64,000 nucleotides of DNA, from assembly GCA_046349435.1 (NCBI GenBank), contig JAXMCI010000025.1, forward strand, positions 46,848 through 110,847, given 5' to 3'. The translations under genes were made by a program, and so were the position numbers. The notes under the pieces were generated by a model. That model worked only from the letters and a program-made list of their open reading frames with translations. It was not told the origin of the DNA and made no database searches. The DNA comes from JAXMCI01 sp046349435. Its GTDB lineage: Bacteria > Pseudomonadota > Alphaproteobacteria > Dongiales > Dongiaceae. Shown in pieces: positions 33,889 to 43,797 of the stretch. Position 1 is the stretch's first letter, and each line of letters starts with the position of its first letter.

Positions 33889-35037
33889 ATGCCGTGGCAG
33901 GACAAAGGCGGGGGCGGTGGTCCCTGGGGCGGTGGACAGGGACCCTGGGGCCGCGGCCCCGGCGGCGGCCAGCGCCCGCCGGACATCGAGGACTTCCTGC
34001 GCCGCGGCCAGGATCGGCTGCGCACGCTTCTCCCCGGGGGCTTCGGCGGCGGCCGCGGCCTGGCGCTGATCCTCATCGTCGTGCTGCTGGTCTGGCTGAT
34101 GTTCGGCTTCTACCGGGTCGAGCCGGAGGAGCAGGGCGTGGCGATGATCTTCGGCCGCTGGGTGGCCACCACCCAGCCCGGGCTGCGCTACAACCTGCCG
34201 GCGCCGATCGGCTCGGTCGAGACCCCCAAGGTCACCCGCGTCAACCGCGTCGAGGTCGGCTTCCGCTCCGGCCTCGAGCAGGCGCAGGGCGGCACGGCGC
34301 GCGACGTGCCGCAGGAAAGCCTGATGCTGACCGGCGACGAGAACATCATCGACATCCAGTTCGTCGTCTTCTGGCAGATCAAGGACGCCGGCGAGTACCT
34401 GTTCAACATCCGCGATCCCGACGACACGGTGAAGAGCGTGGCCGAGAGCGCGATGCGCGAGATCATCGGCCAGACCGCGTTCGAGCGCGCCCGCACCCAG
34501 GGCCGCGCCGAGATCGAGCAGCGCACCGTCGCGCTGATGCAGAAGGTCCTCGACAGCTACGGCGCCGGCATCTTCGTGAGCCAGGTCGAGCTGCAGAAGG
34601 TCGATCCGCCGGAATCGACCATCGCCGCCTTCCGCGACGTGCAGGCGGCGCGCGCCGACAAGGAGCGGCTGGGCAACGAGGCGCAGGCCTATTTCAACGA
34701 GGTCACCCAGCGCGCCGAGGGCGAGGCCCAGAAGATCATCAAGGACGCCGAGGGCTACAAGACGGCCAAGATCGCCACCTCGAAGGGCGACGCCAAGCGC
34801 TTCCTGTCGGTCTATGAGCAATACCTCCTGGGCAAGGAGGTGACGGAGCGCCGCATGTTCCTGGAGACCATGGAACGGGTGCTGGGCGGCATGAACAAGG
34901 TGCTGCTCGACGCGCCGGCCGGCGCCGGCGGCGGCGTCCCCTACCTGTCGCTCGACGAGCTGCTGAAGCGCAGCCGGCAGCAGCCGGCCCCGGCGCAATC
35001 CGCCGGCGCCACCGACAGCATGGGAGCAGCCCAGTGA
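33889..35037 (+). CDS. hflK: HflK, SPFH-family membrane protease regulator
   Basis: 382 residues. The N-terminus is glycine/tryptophan-rich (MPWQDKGGGGGPWGGGQGPW), then follows a membrane segment (LALILIVVLLVWLMFGF, near 65-81) and the SPFH domain (YRVEPEEQGVAMIFGRWVAT, TRVNRVEVGFRSG, MREIIGQTAFERARTQGRAE). The C-terminal part is a coiled coil ending in a proline/alanine tail. With HflC it forms the large periplasmic cage around the FtsH protease and restrains its activity. The TGA overlaps the hflC start (GTGA), the usual operon arrangement. Confidence 0.95.
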   Translation: MPWQDKGGGGGPWGGGQGPWGRGPGGGQRPPDIEDFLRRGQDRLRTLLPGGFGGGRGLALILIVVLLVWLMFGFYRVEPEEQGVAMIFGRWVATTQPGLRYNLPAPIGSVETPKVTRVNRVEVGFRSGLEQAQGGTARDVPQESLMLTGDENIIDIQFVVFWQIKDAGEYLFNIRDPDDTVKSVAESAMREIIGQTAFERARTQGRAEIEQRTVALMQKVLDSYGAGIFVSQVELQKVDPPESTIAAFRDVQAARADKERLGNEAQAYFNEVTQRAEGEAQKIIKDAEGYKTAKIATSKGDAKRFLSVYEQYLLGKEVTERRMFLETMERVLGGMNKVLLDAPAGAGGGVPYLSLDELLKRSRQQPAPAQSAGATDSMGAAQ

Positions 35038-35960
35038 ACCGGCCCGTCCTCGTCGCCGCGGCGGTCGGCCTGGTCGCCCTCGTCATCGTCGCCTTCTCGT
35101 CGATGTTCGTGGTCAACCAGTACCAGATGGCGCTGGTGCTGCAGTTCGGCGATCCGCGCCGGGTGATCGACCAGCCCGGCCTCAAGTTCAAGCTGCCGTT
35201 CGTGCAGAACGTCGTCTACTTCGACAAGCGCGTGCTGAATTTCGACACCCCCTCGGAGGAGGTCCCGACCGTCGACCAGAAGCAGGTCATCGTCGAGGCC
35301 TTCGCCAAGTTCCGCATCGTCGATCCGCTGCGCTTCTTCCAGCGGGTCAGGGACGAGCTCGGGGTGCAGGCGCGGCTGCGCTCGATCATCAGCTCCAACC
35401 TGCGCCGGGCGCTGGGCGACGTGCCGATGTCGGTGGTGCTGACCGACAAGCGGCCGCTGATCATGCACGACATGACCGAGATGGTGAACAAGGAGGCCGA
35501 CGGCTTCGGCATCAAGGTGCTCGACGTCCGGGTCAAGCGCATCGACCTGCCCGACGAGAACGCCGCCGCCATCTTCCGCCGCATGCAGACGCAGCGCGAG
35601 CAGGAGGCACGGCGGATCCGCGCCGAGGGCGGCCGCGACGCCCAGACCATCCGGGCGGAGGCCGACAAGCAGCAGGTGGTGATCCGCGCCGAGGCGCAGC
35701 AGAAGGCCGAGACGCTGCGCGGCGAGGGCGACGGGGTGGCGGCCGCGACCTACAACCAGGCCTATGGCCGCGATCCCGCCTTCTTCGACTTCTACCGCTC
35801 GATGCAGGCCATGACGAACGCGCTGCCGCCGGCCAACACGACCTTTGTCGGCCCGCCGACCGGCAGCTTCTTCCGTTATTTCGGGGCGGCCGACGGACAC
35901 CAGGCGGCGCCCGCCGCGCCTCCGGCGGCGGGCGCCGCGCCCACGGCGACGTCGCCCTAG
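35034..35960 (+). CDS. hflC: HflC, SPFH-family membrane protease regulator
   Basis: 308 residues from GTG 35034, overlapping hflK by four bases. A signal-anchor (VLVAAAVGLVALVIVAFSSM) is followed by the SPFH domain (FVVNQYQMALVLQFGDPRRV, AFAKFRIVDPLRFFQRVRDE) and a coiled coil with RIDLPDENAAAIFRRMQTQR and EARRIRAEGGRDAQTIRAEA. YGRDPAFFDFYRSMQAM is the conserved C-terminal block; an alanine/proline tail follows. Partner of HflK in the FtsH complex of the inner membrane. Confidence 0.95.
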   Translation: MNRPVLVAAAVGLVALVIVAFSSMFVVNQYQMALVLQFGDPRRVIDQPGLKFKLPFVQNVVYFDKRVLNFDTPSEEVPTVDQKQVIVEAFAKFRIVDPLRFFQRVRDELGVQARLRSIISSNLRRALGDVPMSVVLTDKRPLIMHDMTEMVNKEADGFGIKVLDVRVKRIDLPDENAAAIFRRMQTQREQEARRIRAEGGRDAQTIRAEADKQQVVIRAEAQQKAETLRGEGDGVAAATYNQAYGRDPAFFDFYRSMQAMTNALPPANTTFVGPPTGSFFRYFGAADGHQAAPAAPPAAGAAPTATSP

Positions 35961-35976
35961 CCGCGGGGCGGCTGCC

Positions 35977-36174
35977 GTGCCCGGCGGCGTCGCGGATCTG
36001 ATCACCGCGCTCGGCCTCGTGCTGGTGATCGAGGGCGTGCTGCTGGCCCTGTTCCCCGACCGGCTGCGGCGCATGATCGCGGCCATGCTGGCGCAGCCCG
36101 CCCAGGCGGTGCGCATCGCCGGCCTCGCCTGCGCGGTCGTCGGGGTCGGCATCGTCTGGCTGATCCGCGGCTGA
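35977..36174 (+). CDS. DUF2065 (YjeT-like) small membrane protein
   Basis: 65 residues from GTG 35977, 16 bases after hflC. Two membrane segments (ADLITALGLVLVIEGVLLAL and VRIAGLACAVVGVGIVWLI) with FPDRLRRMIAAML between them are the DUF2065 pattern. Genes of this family commonly follow hflC, as in E. coli yjeT, and are presumed to belong to the same membrane complex, although no function is known. Confidence 0.8.
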   Translation: MPGGVADLITALGLVLVIEGVLLALFPDRLRRMIAAMLAQPAQAVRIAGLACAVVGVGIVWLIRG

Positions 36175-36210
36175 GCCGGGGCGAGGCGACCCGGCCATTG
36201 CGCTGCGTCC

Positions 36211-36331
36211 TGGATTGCCGGGTCAAGCCCGGCAATGACAAGGAAGGGTGGCGCGCGAGGACGCCGGCGCCTGCCACGACCGACTCGATCCCCCCACTCT
36301 CGTCATGTCCGGGCTTGACCCGGGCATCCAT
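36211..36331. repeat. Pair of inverted GCCGGGTCAAGCCCGGC-type repeats
   Basis: TGGATTGCCGGGTCAAGCCC at 36211 and its inverted relative GTCATGTCCGGGCTTGACCC at 36302 enclose about 60 bases. The same family is at 8152-8251. The interval 36175-36549 holds no gene; the degP promoter should lie in its right part. Confidence 0.7.
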
Positions 36332-36549
36332 CGCGCGGCCGCGCTGGCCTGGCGGGTCAGGCCAAGCCACGACCGGCGGGGAGCTTGGCCAGGCGCAGAA
36401 ACTTGTCGCTTGGCCGGGGCGGGATCGCCTATCCTGAATTCATGCGGATGCCTCGCTTGGAATCGCGACGCGTCGGATTTACATGGTCCACGTTCGCGAT
36501 CCTCGGTTGCGATCAGCGCCGCCGAAGGCGATCGCCCCAGGAGAGACCC

Positions 36550-38058
36550 TTGACCCGACACCCCCAGGCATCTCGGAACCGGGCCGCCGTGGCGCGCGCC
36601 GATGCCGCTGCCGTGCTGCTGCGCTGGCTCTTCCTGGCGACCCTGACCGCCGCCCTGCTGGCGGCGGCCGCGGCCCATGCCCGTCCCGCGCCGGACAGCT
36701 TCGCCGACCTCGCCGACAAGCTGCTGCCGGCCGTGGTCAACGTCTCGACCACGCAGAAGGCCGACAAGGACAGCACCACCGGGGGCAATGGCGGCGGCGA
36801 CGAGGATCTCGACCAGTTCTTCAAGGACTTCTTCGACAAGCAGAACCGCCCGGCGCAGCCGCGCCGCGCCATGTCGCTGGGCTCCGGCTTCATCATCGAC
36901 GCGGCCGGCTACATCGTCACCAACAACCACGTCATCGCCGATGCCGAGGAGATCAAGGTCCGGCTGCATGACGACACCGAGCTGAAGGCCACCGTGGTCG
37001 GCCGCGACGAGAAGACCGACCTCGCCCTGCTCAAGGTCGAGTCGAAGACGCCGCTGCCGGCCCTGAAGTGGGGCGATTCCGACCAGGCGCGGATCGGCGA
37101 CTGGGTGCTGGCGATCGGCAACCCGTTCGGGCTCGGCGGCTCGGTCACCGCCGGCATCCTCTCGGCCCGGCAGCGCGACATCAACGCCGGGCCCTACGAC
37201 GACTTCCTGCAGACCGACGCCTCGATCAACCGCGGCAATTCCGGCGGCCCGATGTTCAACGTCGACGGCGAGGTGATCGGCATCAACACGGCGATCTTCT
37301 CGCCGTCGGGCGGCAGCGTCGGCATCGGCTTCGCCATTCCCTCCAACCTGGCGCGCAACGTCATCGACCAGCTGCGCCAGTACGGCCATCCGCGCCGCGG
37401 CTGGCTCGGCGTGCGCATCCAGAGCGTCACCGACGAGCTCGCCGAGGGGCTGCACCTCGCCAACACCCATGGCGCGCTGGTGGCCAACGTCACCGACGGC
37501 GGCCCGGCGGCCAAGGCCGGGATCCAGCAGGGCGACGTGGTCATCCGCTTCGACGGGCGGACGGTCGACGAGATGCGCAAGCTGCCGCGCATGGTCGCCG
37601 AGACGCCGATCGAGAAGCAGGTCGACGTCGTGGTCTGGCGCAAGGGCAAGGAGATGTCCTTCAAGGTGACGCTGGGCGAGCTCGACGAGACCGAGACGGC
37701 CGCGGCCGCCCCTGCCGAGGAGGCGCCGAAGCCGGCCGCCAAGCCGAAATCGAGCAAGGTCGAGCTGCTCGGCATGACGCTCTCCGAGATCACGGCGGCG
37801 CTGCGCAAGCAGTACGAGCTGGGCGACGACGCCAGCGGCGTGGTGGTGACCGAGGTCAAGGCCGACAGCGCCGCCGCGGAGAAGGGCATGGCGGCCGGCG
37901 ACCTGATCGTCGAGGTCGACCAGAAGTCGGTCGGCAAGCCCGAGGAGATCGACAAGCAGGTCAAGGACGCCAAGACCAACGGCTACCGCGTCGTCACCCT
38001 GCTGGTGTTCCGCCAGGGCGACTATCGCTGGGTGGCGCTGCGCATCGACCAGGGCTGA
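36550..38058 (+). CDS. degP: Do/DegP-family periplasmic serine endoprotease
   Basis: 502 residues from TTG 36550, chosen for the AGGAGA site a few bases upstream and the signal peptide that follows (LLRWLFLATLTAALLAAAA); the frame is open upstream but not protein-like. The catalytic triad is H127 (YIVTNNHVI), D157 (DEKTDLALLKV) and S231 (NRGNSGGPM). Two PDZ domains follow: RRGWLGVRIQSVTDELAEGL to about 400, and a second from about 410 (LLGMTLSEITAALRKQYELG, MAAGDLIVEVDQ). It degrades or refolds damaged envelope proteins. Its position behind hflK-hflC-DUF2065 is conserved in many proteobacteria. Confidence 0.93.
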   Translation: MTRHPQASRNRAAVARADAAAVLLRWLFLATLTAALLAAAAAHARPAPDSFADLADKLLPAVVNVSTTQKADKDSTTGGNGGGDEDLDQFFKDFFDKQNRPAQPRRAMSLGSGFIIDAAGYIVTNNHVIADAEEIKVRLHDDTELKATVVGRDEKTDLALLKVESKTPLPALKWGDSDQARIGDWVLAIGNPFGLGGSVTAGILSARQRDINAGPYDDFLQTDASINRGNSGGPMFNVDGEVIGINTAIFSPSGGSVGIGFAIPSNLARNVIDQLRQYGHPRRGWLGVRIQSVTDELAEGLHLANTHGALVANVTDGGPAAKAGIQQGDVVIRFDGRTVDEMRKLPRMVAETPIEKQVDVVVWRKGKEMSFKVTLGELDETETAAAAPAEEAPKPAAKPKSSKVELLGMTLSEITAALRKQYELGDDASGVVVTEVKADSAAAEKGMAAGDLIVEVDQKSVGKPEEIDKQVKDAKTNGYRVVTLLVFRQGDYRWVALRIDQG

Positions 38059-38066
38059 GCGGACGC

Positions 38067-38960
38067 TCAGCCGGCCAGCTCGGCCCGGCGATAGCCCTGG
38101 AAGTAGAGCAGGGCGGTGAGATCGCCATGGTCGACCCGGCAGCGCGCCGCGGCGGCGACCGACGGCTTGGCCCGGTAGGCGACGCCGAGCCCCGCCGCCA
38201 GCAGCATCGGCAGGTCGTTGGCGCCGTCGCCGACCGCGAGCGTCGCGGCCAGCGGCAGGCGGCGTGCCGCCGCCAGCTCCTCGAGCGCCGCCAGCTTGGC
38301 CTCGCGGCCGAGGATCGGCTCGGCGACCCGGCCGGCGAGACGGCCGTCGGCCAGCAGCAGCTCGTTCGAGCGGTCCTCGTCGAAGCCGCAGCGTGCCGCG
38401 ACATCCCGGGTGAACTGGCGGAAGCCGCCGGAGACCAGCGCGGCGTAGGCGCCGTGCGCGCGCATGGTGCGCACCAGCGTGACGGCGCCGGGCATCAGGG
38501 CGAGCCGCGCCAGCGTGGCGTCGATCGCCGCGGCCGGCAGGCCGGCCAGCATGGCGACGCGCTCGCGCAGCGCGCCCGCGAAGTCGAGCTCGCCGTTCAT
38601 CGCCCGGCTGGTGATGGCGGCGATCTCCGCCTTGCGGCCGGCGAAGCCGGCCAGCTCGTCGAGGCTCTCGCCGGTGACGATGGTGGAATCCATGTCGGCG
38701 ACCAGCAGCCGCTTGCGGCGGCCGGCGGCGGGCTGGGCGCAGAGATCGACCGGCAGCCCGGCGAGCGCGGCCGCGACCGCCGCGCCGGCCGCGTCGGGCG
38801 GCGCCGCGGCGGCGATGTCGCAGGCGCGGCCGGGGGCGAGCCAGTCGGCGCCGCCCGGCGCCGCGCCGAGCGCCGCCAACCCGTCGCGCGCCGCCTCGAC
38901 CGCGGCGGGGCCGAGGCCGGGGCCGTCCGGCGGAGCGACCAGGGTGACCACTGACTCCAT
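38067..38960 (-). CDS. serB: Phosphoserine phosphatase
   Basis: 297 residues from ATG 38960. The HAD-family catalytic motif is LLVADMDSTIVTGESLDELA (nucleophile aspartate in DMDST), motif II is AALVSGGFRQF, and motif III with the metal ligands is VGDGANDLPMLLAAGLGVAY. The N-terminal third is a weak ACT-like region, as in most proteobacterial SerB. It makes L-serine from phosphoserine. The start ATG overlaps, on the opposite strand, an in-frame ATG of miaA, so the two genes are divergent with essentially no space and each promoter must lie inside the other gene. Confidence 0.93.
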   Translation of the reverse strand: MESVVTLVAPPDGPGLGPAAVEAARDGLAALGAAPGGADWLAPGRACDIAAAAPPDAAGAAVAAALAGLPVDLCAQPAAGRRKRLLVADMDSTIVTGESLDELAGFAGRKAEIAAITSRAMNGELDFAGALRERVAMLAGLPAAAIDATLARLALMPGAVTLVRTMRAHGAYAALVSGGFRQFTRDVAARCGFDEDRSNELLLADGRLAGRVAEPILGREAKLAALEELAAARRLPLAATLAVGDGANDLPMLLAAGLGVAYRAKPSVAAAARCRVDHGDLTALLYFQGYRRAELAG

Positions 38961-38970
38961 GGCGGCGACT

Positions 38971-39969
38971 ATGGTCACGCCCGGCCCGCCCGGCAAGGCG
39001 GCGCCGCCGCACCCGGTGCTGGTGATCGCCGGCCCGACCGCCGGCGGCAAGTCGGCGCTCGCGCTGGCGGCGGCCGAGGCCTTTGGCGGCACGGTGATCA
39101 ACGCCGACAGCCTGCAGGTCTATCGCGAGCTCGCCATCCTGACGGCGCGGCCCGACGCGGCCGCCGAGGCGCGCCTGCCGCACCGGCTCTACGGCGTGCT
39201 GCCGGCGGCCGAGCGCTGCTCGGCCGGCCGCTGGGCCGGGCTCGCCGCCGCGGCGATCGCGGCGGCGACGGCGGCCGGCCGGCTGCCGATCCTGGTCGGC
39301 GGCACCGGCCTCTACCTGCGCGCGCTGCTCGACGGGCTGGCGCCGATCCCGGCGGTGCCCGAGGCGGCGCTGGCCGAGGCCGCGGCGCGGCTGGCGGCGC
39401 TCGGCCGTGCCGCCTTCCACGCCGAGCTCGCCCGGCGCGATCCCGCCACCGCCGCCCGGCTGCGGCCTGGCGATCCGCAGCGCCTGGCGCGCGCCTGGGC
39501 CGTGCTGGCCGCGACCGGCCGGCCGCTCTCGCAATGGCAGGCGGAGCCGGCCCGGCCGGTGCTGCCGCTCGATCCGCTGCTGCTGCGGCTCGAGCCCGAC
39601 CGCGCCCGGCTCTACCGCGCCTGCGACGCGCGCTTCCTCGCCATGCTCGAGGCGGGCGCCCTCGACGAGGCGCGGGCGCTGCGGGCGCTCGACCTCGATC
39701 CCGGCCTGCCGGCGATGAAGGCGGTCGGCGTGCGCCAGCTGCTCGACCATCTCGCCGGCAGGACGAGTCTCGCTGCGGCCGTTGCTGCAGCGCAGCAGGC
39801 GACCCGGAACTACGCCAAGCGGCAGCTCACCTGGTTCCGCCACCAGCTGCCGGGGGCGGAACGGCTGGAGCCGTACTGGGAGGACGCGAAATTTTCGGAA
39901 AGGTTCTTAGCCGAAGTCTTTTCGAAAATTCGTCATTTCCAGTTGACCCGGCCGGGGCTCGTGACCTAG
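38971..39969 (+). CDS. miaA: tRNA dimethylallyltransferase
   Basis: 332 residues from ATG 38971; ATG 38959 adds four residues. The P-loop VLVIAGPTAGGKSALALAAA, the substrate aspartate in VINADSLQVYRELAILTARP, and GGTGLYLRALLDGLAPIPAV are all present, with the tRNA-binding MKAVGVRQLLDHLAGRTSL and the C-terminal TRNYAKRQLTWFRHQ. It transfers a dimethylallyl group to N6 of A37 in tRNAs reading UNN codons. The C-terminal tail of about 35 residues beyond the core is AT-richer and overlaps the candidate ilvB promoter. Confidence 0.93.
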   Translation: MVTPGPPGKAAPPHPVLVIAGPTAGGKSALALAAAEAFGGTVINADSLQVYRELAILTARPDAAAEARLPHRLYGVLPAAERCSAGRWAGLAAAAIAAATAAGRLPILVGGTGLYLRALLDGLAPIPAVPEAALAEAAARLAALGRAAFHAELARRDPATAARLRPGDPQRLARAWAVLAATGRPLSQWQAEPARPVLPLDPLLLRLEPDRARLYRACDARFLAMLEAGALDEARALRALDLDPGLPAMKAVGVRQLLDHLAGRTSLAAAVAAAQQATRNYAKRQLTWFRHQLPGAERLEPYWEDAKFSERFLAEVFSKIRHFQLTRPGLVT

Positions 39970-40015
39970 TTATTCCGCAAACGCGAACGAAGCCCGGCCC
40001 CTCGCGGGGGGCCGG
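39943..40015 (+). promoter_or_regulatory. Candidate ilvB promoter and leader hairpin
   Basis: TTGACC (39943-39948) and TAGTTA (39967-39972) with an 18-base spacer lie at the very end of miaA. Downstream, CCGGCCCC/GGGGCCGG (39994-40001 and 40008-40015) forms an 8-bp hairpin with a 6-base loop in the 5' leader. No leader peptide rich in branched-chain residues is visible in the 62 bases before the ilvB start, so attenuation is not supported. Confidence 0.45.
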
Positions 40016-40031
40016 CAGCGGAGCAGCAGAG

Positions 40032-41789
<1,758 letters not shown>

Positions 41790-41887
41790 GGCAGCCGTCG
41801 TCGGCCGCTCCCCTCTTGCCGTGCCCGGCTACGGGCCGGAGCGGGCGTCAATGAAGATGAACCGGATTTCCTGAAGGGGGTACGCGG

Positions 41888-42391
41888 GTGAGTGCGGTCG
41901 AGCGGCATACCATCTCGATCCTGGTCGACAACGAGGCGGGCGTGCTGGCCCGCGTCATCGGCCTGTTCTCCGGCCGCGGCTACAACATCGAGAGCCTGAC
42001 GGTCGCCGAGGTCGAGGCGGCGCGGCACCTGTCGCGCATCACCATCGTCACCTCCGGCACGCCGATGATCATCGAGCAGATCAAGAACCAGCTCGGCCGG
42101 CTGGTGCCGGTCCACAAGGTCAGCGACCTGACGGCCGAGGGGGCGCACGTCGCCCGCGAGATGGCGCTGGTCAAGGTCCGCGGCACCGGCGAGAAGCGGG
42201 TCGAGTCGCTGCGCATCGCCGACATCTTCCGCGCCCGGGTGGTCGACAGCACGATCGAGTCCTTCGTCTTCGAGATGACCGGCTCGACCGAGAAGCTCAA
42301 CGCCTTCATCAACCTGATGCAGCCGCTCGGGCTGGTCGACGTGTCGCGCACCGGCATCGTCGCCATTGCGCGGGGGCCGGAGGCGCTCTAA
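41888..42391 (+). CDS. ilvH: Acetolactate synthase small (regulatory) subunit
   Basis: 167 residues from GTG 41888, preceded by GGGGGTACGCGG. The ACT domain opens HTISILVDNEAGVLARVIGL and GRGYNIESLTVAEVE, with the valine-binding site, and the C-terminal part (EMALVKVRGTGEKRVESLRI, FEMTGSTEKLNAFINLM) activates the catalytic subunit. It binds valine for feedback inhibition of IlvB. It is followed immediately by an intrinsic terminator, so the ilvB-ilvH operon ends here. Confidence 0.95.
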   Translation: MSAVERHTISILVDNEAGVLARVIGLFSGRGYNIESLTVAEVEAARHLSRITIVTSGTPMIIEQIKNQLGRLVPVHKVSDLTAEGAHVAREMALVKVRGTGEKRVESLRIADIFRARVVDSTIESFVFEMTGSTEKLNAFINLMQPLGLVDVSRTGIVAIARGPEAL

Positions 42392-42404
42392 ACAGTCGCC
42401 TTTC

Positions 42405-42446
42405 GCGGCCGGCCGGCGCTTTCGAGCCGGCTGGCCGCCGTTTTTT
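42405..42446 (+). terminator. Intrinsic terminator between ilvH and ilvC
   Basis: GCGGCCGGCCGGC (42405-42417) pairs with GCCGGCTGGCCGC (42426-42438) over 13 bp, one of them G-U, with an 8-base loop, and TTTTTT follows at 42441-42446. It is the clearest rho-independent terminator of the window and lies only 20 bases before the ilvC ATG, so ilvC would depend on read-through or on a promoter inside ilvH. Confidence 0.9.
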
Positions 42447-42465
42447 CATCCTCGGGGGCAGCTCG

Positions 42466-43485
42466 ATGCGCGTTTATTACGACCGCGACGCGGACGTCAA
42501 CCTGATCAAGGGCAAGAAGATCGCCGTGGTCGGCTATGGCAGCCAGGGCCATGCCCACGCGCTGAACCTGCGCGACAGCGGCGTCAAGGACGTCCGCGTG
42601 GCGCTGCGGCCGGGCTCGCCCACCGCCAAGAAGGCGCTGGCCGAGAAGCTCGAGGTGATGGCGCCCAAGGACGCCGCGCAGTGGGCCGACATCGTCATGG
42701 TGCTGACCCCCGACGAGCTGCAGGCCCAGCTCTACCGCGACGATCTCGGCCCGCACATGCGCCAGGGCGCGGCGCTCGCCTTCGCGCACGGCCTCAACAT
42801 CCACTTCAAGCTGATCGAGCCCCGCCCCGACCTCGACGTCTTCATGATCGCGCCGAAGGGCCCGGGCCACACCGTTCGCTCGGAGTACCAGCGCGGCGGC
42901 GGCGTGCCCTGCCTGGTCGCGGTGGCGCAGGACGCCAGCGGCAACGCCAAGGAGATCGCGCTGTCCTACGCCAGCGCCATCGGCGGCGGCCGCTCCGGCA
43001 TCATCGAGACGACCTTCAAGGAAGAGTGCGAGACCGACCTGTTCGGCGAGCAGGTGGTGCTGTGCGGCGGCCTGACGGCGCTGATCACCGCCGGCTTCGA
43101 GACCCTGGTCGAGGCCGGCTACGCGCCCGAGATGGCCTATTTCGAGTGCCTCCACGAGGTCAAGCTGATCGTCGACCTGATCTACGAGGGCGGCATCGCC
43201 AACATGCGCTACTCGATCTCCAACACCGCGGAGTATGGCGACTACACCCGCGGCAGCCGGGTCATCACCGACGAGACCCGGGCCGAGATGAAGCGCATCC
43301 TGGCCGACATCCAGTCCGGCCGCTTCGCGCGCGACTGGGTGCTGGAGAACCATGCGGGGCAGCCGAGCTTCAAGGCGATGCGCCGCATGCATGCCGAGCA
43401 CTCGATCGAGGAGGTCGGGGCCAAGCTGCGCGGCATGATGCCCTGGATCGGCAAGAACAAGCTGGTCGACAAGAGCCGGAACTAA
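42466..43485 (+). CDS. ilvC: Ketol-acid reductoisomerase (class I)
   Basis: 339 residues, the class I length. MRVYYDRDADVNLIKGKKIA leads into the Rossmann motif VVGYGSQGHAHALNLRDSG and ALRPGSPTAKKA, whose arginine and serines bind the NADPH phosphate. The knotted C-terminal domain has the magnesium ligands in ETDLFGEQVVLCGGL (first aspartate and glutamate) and MAYFECLHEVKLIVDLIYEG. It isomerises and reduces acetolactate to dihydroxyisovalerate. It follows the terminator after ilvH and is followed by a strong hairpin. Confidence 0.96.
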   Translation: MRVYYDRDADVNLIKGKKIAVVGYGSQGHAHALNLRDSGVKDVRVALRPGSPTAKKALAEKLEVMAPKDAAQWADIVMVLTPDELQAQLYRDDLGPHMRQGAALAFAHGLNIHFKLIEPRPDLDVFMIAPKGPGHTVRSEYQRGGGVPCLVAVAQDASGNAKEIALSYASAIGGGRSGIIETTFKEECETDLFGEQVVLCGGLTALITAGFETLVEAGYAPEMAYFECLHEVKLIVDLIYEGGIANMRYSISNTAEYGDYTRGSRVITDETRAEMKRILADIQSGRFARDWVLENHAGQPSFKAMRRMHAEHSIEEVGAKLRGMMPWIGKNKLVDKSRN

Positions 43486-43496
43486 AGGCTCAACAA

Positions 43497-43522
43497 GGCC
43501 GGCCGCCCCCTTGCGGCCGGCC
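43497..43522 (+). terminator. Hairpin downstream of ilvC
   Basis: Perfect 10-bp stem GGCCGGCCGC / GCGGCCGGCC with a 6-base loop, 11 bases after the ilvC stop. No T run follows, so it may be a rho-dependent end or an RNA-stabilising structure. Confidence 0.5.
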
Positions 43523-43589
43523 GCAGAATCGGCTTGGCAACCGGCCGCCCGGGGGATTACATAACCGCCGGGCGTCCAGCGAGCGCGCG

Positions 43590-43712
43590 ATGCAGGCTGT
43601 CGGCATCACCGGTTCGTCGACCGCCGCCGGCAGCAACCGGCGGCCGCTCCCGGCGCGCGCCCGCCTCCTTCGGACTCTCGACGCCACCACCCTGCGACTT
43701 ACCCGCCCCTGA
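43590..43712 (+). promoter_or_regulatory. Candidate leucine-rich leader ORF ahead of leuA
   Basis: A 40-codon ORF begins ATG 43590 and ends at TGA 43710-43712, 85 bases before leuA. Its C-terminal part RARLLRTLDATTLRLTRP has five leucines in 18 codons, and a GC-rich inverted segment (AGCGTCGCCGCCGCG...GCGCGGGCGCT) with a TTTTCT loop follows directly. This is the arrangement expected of a leucine-dependent attenuator, which is known upstream of leuA in many proteobacteria. The leucines are not consecutive, the hairpin is imperfect and no T run follows, so this is a tentative call. Confidence 0.3.
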
Positions 43713-43797
43713 GCGTCGCCGCCGCGTTTTCTGCGCGGGCGCTTAGGGGTCGGTTGAAGCAAGGGCAGTTTGGTTCGATCTTTCCGAGGGTTACGCC

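Noticed and set aside
36223..39843. A 1206-codon minus-strand frame across degP, serB and miaA
   Set aside because: Antisense to degP and miaA and out of frame with serB; no recognisable domain.
39994..40015. Attenuator ahead of ilvB
   Set aside because: The hairpin has no T run, and no short ORF rich in valine, leucine or isoleucine codons precedes it.
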